Shown piece after piece: positions 48,970 through 58,789 of a stretch of DNA of 64,000 nucleotides. Both the position numbers and the translations under genes were made by a program. This DNA comes from Ochotona curzoniae (lineage: Eukaryota; Chordata; Mammalia; Lagomorpha; Ochotonidae): contig NW_024466512.1 in assembly GCF_017591425.1 (NCBI RefSeq), positions 28,015,501 to 28,079,500 of the forward strand. The letters run 5' to 3'. Positions within the stretch are counted from its first letter, which is position 1, and each line of letters opens with the position of its first letter. The notes beneath the pieces are model-generated. The model was not told the origin of the DNA, made no database searches, and was given only the letters and a program-made list of their open reading frames with translations.

Positions 48970-49250
48970 AAATCCAGGTGAGGAGCAGGCATTAGGCAGA
49001 GTAGTTCCACGTGTCCACAAACCATACCAGGGTGCCTGGGCTCAAGTTCTGACTCCACTTCCAATACAGCTTCCTGCCAATATGCACTCTGGGAAGCAAC
49101 AGGTGATGGCTCAAGCACTTGCTACTCTCATAGGAGACACACTTGGAGGTCTAGGCCCCTGACTGTGGCAGGCGTTTGGGGAATGACCTGTATGGAGATG
49201 GGAGATCTAACCTTGTTTCTATCTCTGCTAATCAAGAATGTATATTTAAA
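48970..49250 (+). mobile_element. CSINE-type SINE, older subfamily
   Basis: Head ggagcaggcattaggcagag, body ccaatacagcttcctgcc and gcgtttggggaatgacc. It is diverged. Confidence 0.75.
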
Positions 49251-51153
49251 CATTGAATGGATAAGAAAACTTCATATAATTAATTGAGTAAAATGTATTA
49301 AATAAATGTGTTCATTTAAAATCCTGTTCTCCAAAGCTCCCATTTCTTGTCCACACTGATCAGGAGACCCAAGTTCTTTATAGATCTAAAAGGACTGAAA
49401 AACTCACTTATGCCACTGGAGATGAAATTTAACTTTTCCCTTTCCCACTGAAAGTTTTATTTTTGATGTTAGAGAAGAGACTTTCACTGTTTTTGAGCAT
49501 TTCATGTGATGGTTTTTATGAGAAAGTGCAGTCTTCTAAGATCCCATGTACAAATCGTATTGGGTAAACTGGAGGAAATGGCAGTTTCCTGCTCTTTTGC
49601 AATGTAATACGTAATATGACAGATATTAAAAAAGTCATGTTAAATGCCTATCATAAAAAAATACATGGATTTCAAGATTGTTTGTACCAAAATAATTAAT
49701 TCAATTTTCAGGCACTTTTTTTTTGGGTGCCCTGGTGTGTCTCTTCATAGACATGAAGTCATTTCTTTATTAATAATGTCAGGTCACAGAGTGTAGGTAT
49801 TGGGCTATGGATTCCAGCTGTGCACCCTAGTCCATTTCTGAGGTCTGTGTGGGGAGAATATGAATACACATCTGTTACCACAAAAATGATGCCCCTATGT
49901 TGACATCAACTTTCACTTCCTGATTTTTGAAAAAAATTTAAAATAAAATGAATGATTTCTCCATCAGATGAGCTTCCTTTTTATTATTTTTCTCCTGAAG
50001 GCCTGGAATTCTCTAAAAATACTCGGCTACATTTCCTTGTGTTTTTTGGCCTAAGGTATTTCTTCTAACACTTTAAGGACTTGATGCTTAGTTTTCTATT
50101 TTATGCTAATGACTTTCTGTTCTGTCATGCTATGTTATTTGTATAAATTGCTGCAAATGTAAGTAAGATGAAAGTAACATTTAAAGATTCTCACCTACTT
50201 TTTCAGTTCTGTAGTACAGTCACTCTCTAGGCTGATTGCATTTCACAAAGGGAGTTTCTCCAGTTTGCCTTCTGTTTTATCATATTTCACAACCTCCAAT
50301 TTACAGATAATTTTTCAGATGTCATTTATTTTCATTGTGACTAACTCTTTGGATATATACCATCTAAATATTTTGGATCACGTGCCCTGGCTAAAATGGA
50401 AATATTTTGGATATTCATGCTCAGTACGTGCAAATTGAGCTATTCTTCCATTCTGTTAGTGTTAGAATAAGCACTCTTCTACCCTAACAGAACAATCACA
50501 AGGCTCTAGGGAGCTTCACTGCAGTGAGCTGGGCCACAAGGAGACTTCGGAGCCAAGATGCTGCATACTGTATGACAGAGGTGGGCTCTAGGAAGAGGCT
50601 GACTTTAACTGCTGGGGTCCAGTAAACAAGAAGTAGACATGTACAGGTTCTGAAAGTTGCTCCAGAGTATTTCCAATATCAAGTTAACCCCTTTGGTAAC
50701 CTGTAAGCCCATTGACACTTTGGGAAGGTCTCCCTGAAGGATCATTTTTAGAATGGATGGAATTTTATGGATCCCTTGGAATGTCCATGAAAGAAGAATG
50801 CTGCTGCTGTCTTTTCATTGAATTTTGCCCCATCTTTCTCTGTTCTTGGATTCTAGGGTTGGAGGAAATGGGGTTATATTCAGGTTTTACCTAAGTATAA
50901 ATTCGTCTATGTCATTCATGATTGTTGAAATGTTATGGGCACTAGTTTGGCTCCTGGAATGACTGCTTGTTAAGGTAAGTGGTGACAGAAATGTTTACAG
51001 CCAGAGTGCCCTGTGAGGATGAGAACAAAATGGCTCCCATTTTGTTTGGTGATGTGAATGATGCCAGATGAAAAGAGGGACCTGGTGATCCTGTGACACG
51101 AGGGAAGCAGGCATCCTGCTTAGGCTGTGCGTGCTTTCTTGTCTCCCCTGCAG

Positions 51154-51262
51154 GTTAATCGGCTCAGCAACTGTGGCCCTGAAGGATCTGACTGGGGACC
51201 AGAGCAGATCTCTGCCATACAAACTGATTTCTCTGCTAAATGAAAGGGGACAAGACACTGGG
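51154..51262 (+). CDS. MYOF: Myoferlin, coding exon 4 (residues 79-115)
   Basis: This 109-nt exon completes Lys79 and encodes Leu80 to Gly115. The L-I-G motif after loop 3 and the segment KDLTGDQSRSLPYKLISLL are diagnostic of myoferlin rather than dysferlin, whose equivalent stretch is different. This is the last third of C2A. The acceptor is a strong TCTCCCCTGCAG and the donor is GGG/GTGAGC, phase 0. Compared with human from memory, there are conservative changes at Ser83 and Arg110. No frameshift or stop interrupts the frame, so the gene looks functional. Confidence 0.95.
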
Positions 51263-51689
51263 GTGAGCTTTTCCCGCTTGTAGAATGGTTGAGAAATCAG
51301 ATGGTTAAGCAGTGCTACTTACAGAGTGTGGATGGATAATTAATTCGTTATACTTAAAACAGACATTTGATCTGTCCATTAATGGGTCCATTACATGGAG
51401 CTTGTCCTAGATTCTTGACCACAGAACAAGCAAATTAAGTAGTTAGATTTTCTATGACAGAATCCATAGAGTGGGACTTGTCCTGCTAGAGTTCTATGGC
51501 GTGTTCATTATGTGGTTGTAACTCTGTGATTCAGCCATTCCTTGAAATATTCTGTAAAAGCCAGTTTGTTAATACTATCCTGGAAAACCAAGATGTTTAT
51601 TGTACCAGTAGCTGCTTGTTTTCTCATTATGACCTCTTGATAGGTACTTACTAGTGTTGTCTGATGTGAGACCAAGTTTGCTTTTTTTT

Positions 51690-51810
51690 TTTAAATTGGA
51701 AAATTGGAAGCTATTTATTTATTTGGTAACAAAATTTATTTTTTTCGTTTTTAAAAAAATGATTATTTTCTGTGATATAGTTCTGTAGGTATAGGCAAAA
51801 TGAAAATTAT
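51690..51810 (-). mobile_element. Possible L1 3' terminal relic
   Basis: The block ttctgtgatatagttctgtagg resembles the L1 terminus seen at 5376 and 53251 in reverse, with T-rich sequence before it. It is short and uncertain. Confidence 0.4.
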
Positions 51811-51877
51811 CAACTTTATGTTGGTTTTCCTTAGCAAAACTTTTTAAAATCTCATAGATTCATGAAACACATAAGTA

Positions 51878-51955
51878 TATGTACACGTATGTATGTGTGT
51901 ATGTATATCAATGTATATGTACATATATGTGTGTATCTAGATATATACATACATG
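51878..51955 (+). repeat. Degenerate (TATG/GT)n simple repeat
   Basis: Alternating purine-pyrimidine sequence with mixed TATG, TGTG and TACA units. Confidence 0.8.
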
Positions 51956-52269
51956 AAACTTCACATGGAAAGAACTGTATCTCTTGTGAGACAGAAAATG
52001 GAGGTTGGTTACAGGTTCACACTTGTTGCACATAGTTTTGCTCTAGCTCATGAAGCTTCCTCTTATCACTTGGCAACCTGGAACAGGTAGTGCCTTCTAC
52101 ACTCCATGGTGACTGACTTTGGGAAGATAGCAAACTTTGTACTTTCTTTTTCTTGCTTCCTGGCCCTTTGCTCATCCCACCTAAGACTTTGACTCCTGCT
52201 GAGTTGATGTGCATGGACTGTAATATTTCAGTGTCCTGATTCTATCTGCAATGATTTATTTTTCCCCAG

Positions 52270-52357
52270 GCAACTATTGACTTGGTGATTGGTTATGACC
52301 CACCTTCAACACCACATCCAGATGATCCAAGTGGGACCAGCATGCCAGGCCTGGCAG
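52270..52357 (+). CDS. MYOF: Myoferlin, coding exon 5 (residues 116-144), gene continues beyond window
   Basis: This 88-nt exon encodes the last strand of C2A (ATIDLVIGYDPP) and then the start of the low-complexity linker toward C2B, rich in Pro, Asp, Ser and Gly. The strand is highly conserved; the linker after Pro127 differs from the human protein as I remember it, as expected for a disordered segment. The acceptor is TTTCCCCAG and the donor is G/GTAAGC, phase 1. No later MYOF exon is recognisable before the right edge, so the coding sequence is 3' incomplete here. Together the five exons give the full C2A domain. Confidence 0.94.
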
Positions 52358-53250
52358 GTAAGCCAGCCCAGAATTTATAAAGACATACAGGAAGAGGGTC
52401 CCGAGGAAGTCTGTCTGTCTCTACTACACTGTCTGTGACTTCCTGCCCACTTAGGGCATGGTGAGGCAGGTGACACTGCCTATAGTCAGGATACTACAAT
52501 TATGTATAGAAAGCCCTTCAAGGTAGGAAAGAAGGGTGAACCCATCCTTTATTCAACAACCAGGGAGTTATTAGGAGTAGCCACTGAATCAGGAAGATCA
52601 GGGCACCTTCCCTAATGTGCCCATTTTCCCCAAGCCAGACCCTGTTGGTTTGGTCCTCAGCTGCTGTCACAAAGCACCACAACAGGGTGGCTTCCACACT
52701 AGAGGTGTAAGGAAGCTGTCCCAGTAATGAAGACTAGAAGTCTGAAATGAATGTGTCAGGAGGGTCGGTCATTCCCTTCTGGAGGCTCTGGGAGAAAGTC
52801 TGTTTCTTGCCTCTCTCCTAGATGCTAGTAGCAATCAGCAACCCTTGGCGATCCTTGACCATAGACACAACACTCCAATCTCTGTTCCTGTTGTCACACT
52901 CTGGTCCTCTCTGCATGTGTCTGTGTCCTGATTTCCCACCAACCACTGGACCAGAGCCCACTCTAATCCAGTATGACCTTATTTGAACTTGGTTACATCT
53001 TCAAAGACTTTACTTTTGCAGAGAGTAATAGGCTGAGGTTCTGGGCAAGTGTGAGTAGGGGGATGTGGGGGGAACACAGTATTCAACCAAATACAAAGAA
53101 GATAGTTTCCTTCTGTTTATACTATTCCAAGGATCAAAATATTAAATGGACACTTTTATGTCACCCCTTCACCCAGACTTTGGGGAAAAACAAAAACACT
53201 GTGGCTTATTCAAGTAAAAAGAGTAAAGTGATAGACTTGGTGCAGCACCA

Positions 53251-53355
53251 CTTTTTTTTTTTTTTTAATTACATGGCATTATGTGACAGTTTTTTAGGCA
53301 TTGGGATTCCCTCTCCCCCTCCCCCAACCTTCCCCCCATGATGGATTCCTCCACC
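53251..53355 (-). mobile_element. Very short L1 3' end insertion
   Basis: About 105 bp of the L1 terminus, with poly-A complement at its start and the C-rich block at its end. A 10-bp target-site duplication (tgcagcacca) is at 53241-53250 and 53356-53365. Confidence 0.9.
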
Positions 53356-53559
53356 TGCAGCACCATTTTTGCTAAGTAGGTTTCTGGATTCATTGAGTGC
53401 ATTGCTGCATGGAGCAGGGCTGGGCCTGATGAGTGCTTTGAGACACAGGTCTTATACTCCAGGCACTCTCATCCAGCTTTGGTGATAAGACATGGTTTTT
53501 ATTCTGAGGTTGTGATATTATGGATAAAAATGAGGGTCTGGGGCCAGCCTGGCCTATAA

Positions 53560-53700
53560 TGAATTCTATAGCTTTCGTTCATTAGCAATGGGAGCTTGGT
53601 TAAGTCACTTAACCTCTCTGAATCTCAGCTTTCTGACTAAAAAGCAATGTAACCACATCAGTTATGTGACAACTAAATGAGAGCAATATATATGGCCTCC
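53560..53700 (+). repeat. MIR relic
   Basis: The blocks gggagcttggttaagtcact and aacctctctgaatctcagc are a clear MIR core. Confidence 0.7.
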
Positions 53701-53845
53701 CATAATGGCTACAGTAATAGCCATAATTATTATTGCTGTTAATACAAAAACAATTCCCAATGGTATGTAAGTATAGCTTGCTGAATAGCACACTCTGTAG
53801 GCCATTGAAATTGTTTCCTCTTCAGAGCAGAATGCCTAGAAATGC

Positions 53846-54855
53846 TTTACTTTTTATTTTTTTTTATTAATTACACTTTTTTTTAAATGATAGTTGATTA
53901 GGATGATAAGTGTCAGGGGCTACAGGAAGATGGGTGAGATCACCATTTCACATTCTCTCTTTTTTTCCTTCCTGTATCTGGGAGAAGCAAGATAGGTGGG
54001 GTGAGATAGGAAGAGAAGACACACCCACCTCCCACACCTCTGTATGCTGTGTCCAGCCACTTAGCACCACCCCAGGGCCCTCCCAATGTGGGGCATGCTC
54101 TGACGGTTCTGCTTATGAGGTTTCAGTAGTTTAACTGTTCTGAATTACTGCTGAGTTCACCATTCCAAACACGATAAAATAGCTCCAGAATCCACTGGTT
54201 GACATAGTCCAACCTACACTCTCCATTTGCCCAGATAGTCACTGCCAACACTTGGCTGGGGTAGCTGATCAAGTTGTTCTGTCCTCTGTCATGGTACCAG
54301 GTGTCCTCCACAGGCTCCAATGTACTACCATATCTTCCATTTGCACCTGCATATGCTGTCCATTGCTCTGTCTGAGCCACTGAGGATGCTCAGCTTTGAC
54401 ACACACACTCCACAGTCAGACCATGGAACTTGCAATTCTGTTCATGGTTGGGGTTCTGAGTCCAGCAGTTCAGTTGGGGGCATCCCCAAAGAAACTTTGT
54501 CTGAAGTGATCCCAAATCAGAATCTTGTGTGTGCTTGCCAATACAGAGTCCAGCATAGTCCGTTGCCCAAATCAGCTTATGCATGTAAATGCTGGTGATT
54601 GCAATTGCTGGACCAATTCTGCCTCCAGCCCTGTCTTCTACACAAACCAATGGGTGTTGTGGCCCAGCCTGATCCTTCCCACTACACACTCAGCCCTCAC
54701 ACACACTAGTGGGAGTTGTAGCCTATTTGGGGAGACTCCCAATAACCCCTGCCAGTCCCTCCCCTTACACCGGTTTTTGTGCTTGCCAGTATATACAGCA
54801 AACTGGTCCAATCTGTCCCACATCCTATTCAGCAATCATGCATGTATCAACCACT
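53846..54855 (-). mobile_element. L1 3' UTR, left arm of an inverted pair
   Basis: The element runs in reverse from its A-rich tail near 53846 to a 5' truncation near 54855, within the edge of the minisatellite region. Its part from about 54123 to 54830 is closely similar to the + strand copy at about 60585-61284: the same 85- and 99-codon frames (minus strand 54123-54380 and 54390-54689) are open in both, differing at one and about five residues. No ORF2 sequence is included. Confidence 0.85.
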
Positions 54856-55134
54856 TCTGAATAAACTATGCACTTCACTCCAATCACCAGTGCTACCTGA
54901 AAAAAATGAAACCATATCCATTACCCATCCCTCACTCACATATTCTTTCATTAACTACCCAAGTCATTCATTCAGCGAGTATGACCTTGAAAACACTGTT
55001 AGGCGCTAAGAATGTGAGTACATAGTTGAATGAGTCCTTTCACTAAGAAATAGTTTCCCATGTAATAATTTGCTAGGCCTTTTCTGGAGGAACTTATATT
55101 CAGCTCAGGGTGCTATGTTAGTCATGCGTGTAGC

Positions 55135-55250
55135 TTATCTTTCTGCTGAACTGTAGGTTCCTTGGCAGTAAAACCATGCCTTTCTCACCACAACATGCAT
55201 AAAAGACAGATATCAGCAAATGTTTTCTGAATTGGATTAAATTTAATTTC
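55135..55250 (+). repeat. L2 3' end relic
   Basis: The blocks tgtaggttccttggcagtaa and gcaaatgttttctgaattgg fit the L2 3' terminus. Confidence 0.5.
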
Positions 55251-55599
55251 CAGATAAGTGATTTTGTAGTTAATGGAATGAAATAAATTCAGCTATGAAA
55301 AAATGCTTACATTTCTATGGTTGGACAAAACACACATTTAACAGATGGTCCTCCAGAAATAGATTTTTAAAATAGTTTGTTCTGGCTGTAAGAGTGTAGG
55401 CTCCAGTCAGGCTAACAGTTGGTGAATCTGGTTGTCATGGTAACAGGTTTTTAGAAGGTTAGTGAAATACTCTGTTATGGCGACAGTCTTTGAGGTGGAC
55501 CAGTGAAAGGGGCATTTTTGACACTATTCATTTTCAGCCCAGGCACCAACGAGCTGATCTGCTTAATGTTAGCACTCTAGGAGAGCATTCTTTTTTTTT

Positions 55600-55942
55600 A
55601 CCCTCTTTTCTTTAAAGATTTATTCATTCATTTATTTTTGTTGAAAAGGAAGATATACAGAGAGAAGGAGATACAGAGAGCAAGATCTTCCATCCTCTGG
55701 TTCACTCTCCAAGTGGCCGTAACAGCTGGAGCTGAGTTAATCCAAAGTCAGGAACCAGGATCTTCTGGTTACCCATGCGGGTGCAGGGTCCCAAGGCTTT
55801 GGGCCATCCTCTACTGCTTTCTTAGGACACAAGCAGGGAGCTGGATGGGAACTGGAGCAGCCAGGAAATGACCCAGCACCCATATGGGATCCCAGCAGAA
55901 GCAAGACAAGGATTTAGCCACTAAGCTATTACACCGGACCCC
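55600..55942 (-). mobile_element. CSINE-type SINE
   Basis: The full-length copy has cttccatcctctggttcac, gggtgcagggtcccaagg and a head complement near attacaccggacccc. A possible target-site duplication (agcatt-ctt) is imperfect. Confidence 0.88.
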
Positions 55943-56235
55943 AACAGCATTTCTTAAAAATGAATCTCTGAGGTGTTCAGTTCCTATGAGCTGTGTTCAT
56001 TCCCAGTCTCTTCAACTTGTCAGTGAATTTTTCTGACAGCCCTCGCTTGTGCTCTAGCATTAGTATTTCAAATGACTTCTTTGCGAGAGCCACTGTGTAG
56101 ATAGGTATTTTTGAAATCAGCATAAGTAGTTGCTGACAATGGTTATTTCAGGAGGAAGGGACTCAGATTTCCACTTTCTGGGTCTTATAAGACATTTACA
56201 TGTTAATGGATATTTCTTCCATGCTCAGAAAAAAA

Positions 56236-57058
56236 TGATTGGGGATGATGTAGCACAGTGAGCTAAGTACTGCTTATTAGAGTGCCAGTTTGAGTTGGCC
56301 TTCTGTATTTTCGATTCAGCTTTAGACACCTGCTATGCCTAATGACTGAAGTATGTGGGCTGCTTCTACCCATGTGGGAAACCCAGATAGAGTTAATGGC
56401 TCCTGGCTTGGGTCTGGGACTGTTAGAGTCTGGACTAAAGCCCCTGGACGTCAGGGGGCGCTTTAGAGAACGACAGAATCTCACTGGTAATGCAAACAGA
56501 GTTCATTGCACCAGCATGCTGGGGTCAGACTGCTCTTGGGGAATGCAGGCCAGTCAAGTGGGGCAGTCAGACCTTGAACGGGCCTACGACAGAAGCTTGT
56601 ATAGGCCCTTTGGGGCTGGGAAATATATCAAAAGTAACAATGTTAGACATGTTAATTTTTATGGCCTTCAGGCACAGGCAGCGTGTTCATTTCCATACCT
56701 ATTATCTATATGACTCATCCCATTTTCACACCCTTATCTTCCTCTTGTTTTTGGGACCAGAGAAGAATTGCGCCCTTGCCTCCTTGTATTTGGGTTCACA
56801 AAGTTGCAGTGCAGCAAAGTACAGATTTATTGCTAGAGTGGAATCCTCCCGAAGTCCAGGCGCCTCCTGGCCTAGCAAAGTAGCAGTTTTCTCCACACAA
56901 AGGAACTTCACACTGTCCAATAATAACATTTTACCCACACTCCAACAGGACTGGCTCAGCACTGTATGTTGCAGGCATTTGGAGTGTGAACCAGAAAATG
57001 GGAGATATTTGTTTGTCCTTCTCTGTCAGTCTGCTTTTCAGGTAAAATTAAATAGGTC
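56236..57058 (+). mobile_element. CSINE-type SINE, split by a solo LTR
   Basis: The older-subfamily copy is in two parts, 56236-56420 and 56952-57058. The left part holds the tagcacagtgagctaagta head and the catgtgggaaacccagatag block; the right part resumes with ggctcagcactgtatgttgcaggcatttgg and ends in the tail. Confidence 0.8.
56421..56947 (-). mobile_element. Solo LTR of an endogenous retrovirus
   Basis: A 527-bp block interrupts a SINE. It starts TGTTAG and ends CCAACA, giving TGTT...AACA termini, and is flanked by a 4-bp duplication GGAC at 56417-56420 and 56948-56951. A 4-bp duplication fits gammaretrovirus-like (class I) elements. An AATAAA at 56824-56829 on the minus strand, followed by a gctgcactgc segment, suggests that orientation, although it would leave an unusually long U5. 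No internal retroviral genes are present, as expected after LTR-LTR recombination. The longest frame across it (56490-57077) crosses into the SINE and is not a gene. Confidence 0.75.
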
Positions 57059-57195
57059 TTTTCCTTTAAAAAGATAGCTGAGCTCAAATTTTTAAAATTT
57101 GAACATATCTGTATAGAGAAATAGAGGAAACATTCATTATTTTTATGAAGAATGACCAGACTTTTTAAATAGTCAATTCAAAGGAAAATATAACT

Positions 57196-57495
57196 ATTTT
57201 TTTTTTTGTTGGAAAAGCAGATATACAGAGAGGAGGAGACACAGGGAGGAAGATCTCCTCTCCAATGATTCACTCCCCAAGTGGCTGCAACGGCTGGTGC
57301 TGTGCCAATCCAAAGCCAGGTGCCAGGAACTTCCTCCAGGTCTCCCATGTGGATACAGGGTCCCAAGGCACTGGACCATCCTCGACTGCTTTCCCAGGCT
57401 GGAAGCAGGGCTGCTGGGATTAGAACCTGTGCCCATATGGGTCCTGGTGCATTCAGGGTGAAGACTTTAGCTGCTAGGCCACTGTGCCGGGACCC
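57196..57495 (-). mobile_element. CSINE-type SINE, with deletion
   Basis: Blocks ggaagatctcctctccaatg, gggattagaacctgtgccc and a head complement near gtgccgggaccc are clear. About 30 bp are missing near cccaggctggaagc. It has a possible imperfect target-site duplication (aaaatataact/aaaataaaact). Confidence 0.88.
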
Positions 57496-57748
57496 AAAAA
57501 TAAAACTCTTGCCTAGGTCATGTCACTGAGGCATGTTGTCTTGCTCTTACTCTGCCTCATGTTTGTTGGTCTTATTTTCCCCTGAGATTTCAAGTTATTT
57601 TATTTGTCCTGATATTTTCACTAGTATGGAATTATAGTAGGTACTCAAAGGCATCTTTGCTTAACAGAAGTGAATTATCATAGTTTTTTTTTCCTTGAGA
57701 CATTCAGATCATTGAGGATGCTGAAGACTTTTAAGGCAACAAGACTGG

Positions 57749-58062
57749 GGAGTATAGTTAACCTAGAGCTTGAGACACCTACACCCTAACTGGAATATCT
57801 GGGTTCAATTCCTGACTCTGGTTCCTGAGCCTGGCTTCCTTGCGATATAGACCCTGGGAGGCAGTAATAATTGCTGAAATCATTTGGTTCCTGCCACTCA
57901 AGTGGGAGATATGGAATAATTGCCCAGCACCTGGCTTTATACTGGCTCTGTCCTAGTTACTGTGGGCATTTGTGGAATAAGCCAGCAAATAGGATTTCTG
58001 TCTCTCTCCTTCTGTCTCTCTCTCAGCCCTTTAAATAAACAAGCAAACAAATAAATGCTGGA
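57749..58062 (+). mobile_element. CSINE-type SINE, older subfamily
   Basis: The body blocks gggttcaattcctgactctgg and ccactcaagtgggagatatgg precede a CT-rich tract and an AAATAAACAAGC tail. The head is decayed. Confidence 0.75.
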
Positions 58063-58789
58063 AAAAAGTTTGTTCTAGCCAGATTCTGAAACCAATATAT
58101 AGAAGGTCAGCCTTCATCTACTCTACATTAATGTTCATTTTCTAGAACAAAAAGAGCATTTCCAGATTACAGAATGCCATTCTATTTTTAAACAAAGAAA
58201 TTCCACTTTGCCAAGTCTACTTAGAAATCAAATTGCCCTGCTGACATAGTTGGCTGCTTTGCAGACCAGCATTTGGAAGCACCCTTTGTTTCAAATCCAG
58301 ATACATGGGACCCAAGATCTGATTCATTTCCTCTCTCCATTCAACAGTATCAGGCACTCAAAAGAATGTCTGGGGAACACCTTGGCTGCACTTGACCTGT
58401 TGCCTGTCACTGAGCCTTCTGGGAGACTGGGGATGGGAGACCCAGTCTATATTACTGCCAGGAGCTTCAGTGCTTACACAGTGAGGCCAAGAGGAGGAGC
58501 CTCAGGCAGAGGGAGATGTGTGTAGCAAGGAGTTTGTCCCCAGTGGGTTTGAAAGTTCAAGAGGTAGTGTTTTTCTCATTGCTAAGGAAGCAGAAATTCA
58601 CTCCAGGGAAATCATATATTTTGGCCATTGAGTTTCTGGGTTTGTGCTCACACTGCTCCATCTCAGGACTCCCTTACCCTCTACATTCTGAATGGTATAA
58701 GTTGCTTGTTCCTAAAAACAGATTCTGTACCAATGAGCAAAATATTTTTCTCAAATTTATTTTCTAAGAAAGCATTTAGTCACAGAGGC

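Larger units (their letters stand above)
33206..51153 (+). other. MYOF: MYOF intron 3 (17.9 kb)
   Basis: The intron is phase 2, with GTAAGC donor and CCCCTGCAG acceptor. It is poorer in SINEs than intron 1. It contains L2/MIR relics, (CTTT)n and (CT)n microsatellites, an old L1 3' UTR with target-site duplication, and SINEs at 42436, 47560, 47895 and 48970. The long stretches 33210-35360, 36070-38390, 43300-47070 and 49250-51150 have no assigned feature. The part around 43900-45200 is relatively GC-rich with several overlapping short frames, none of which resembles a known protein. Confidence 0.9.
51263..52269 (+). other. MYOF: MYOF intron 4 (1.0 kb)
   Basis: This short phase 0 intron has a GTGAGC donor and a TTTTTCCCCAG acceptor. 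Its only assigned contents are a probable L1 terminal relic near 51690-51810 and an AT/GT-rich simple stretch at 51878-51955. Confidence 0.9.

Noticed and set aside
56490..57077. 195-codon open frame, the longest in the window
   Set aside because: It crosses from the solo LTR into the split SINE, so it joins two unrelated repeats and is not a gene. It shows no retroviral protein motif.
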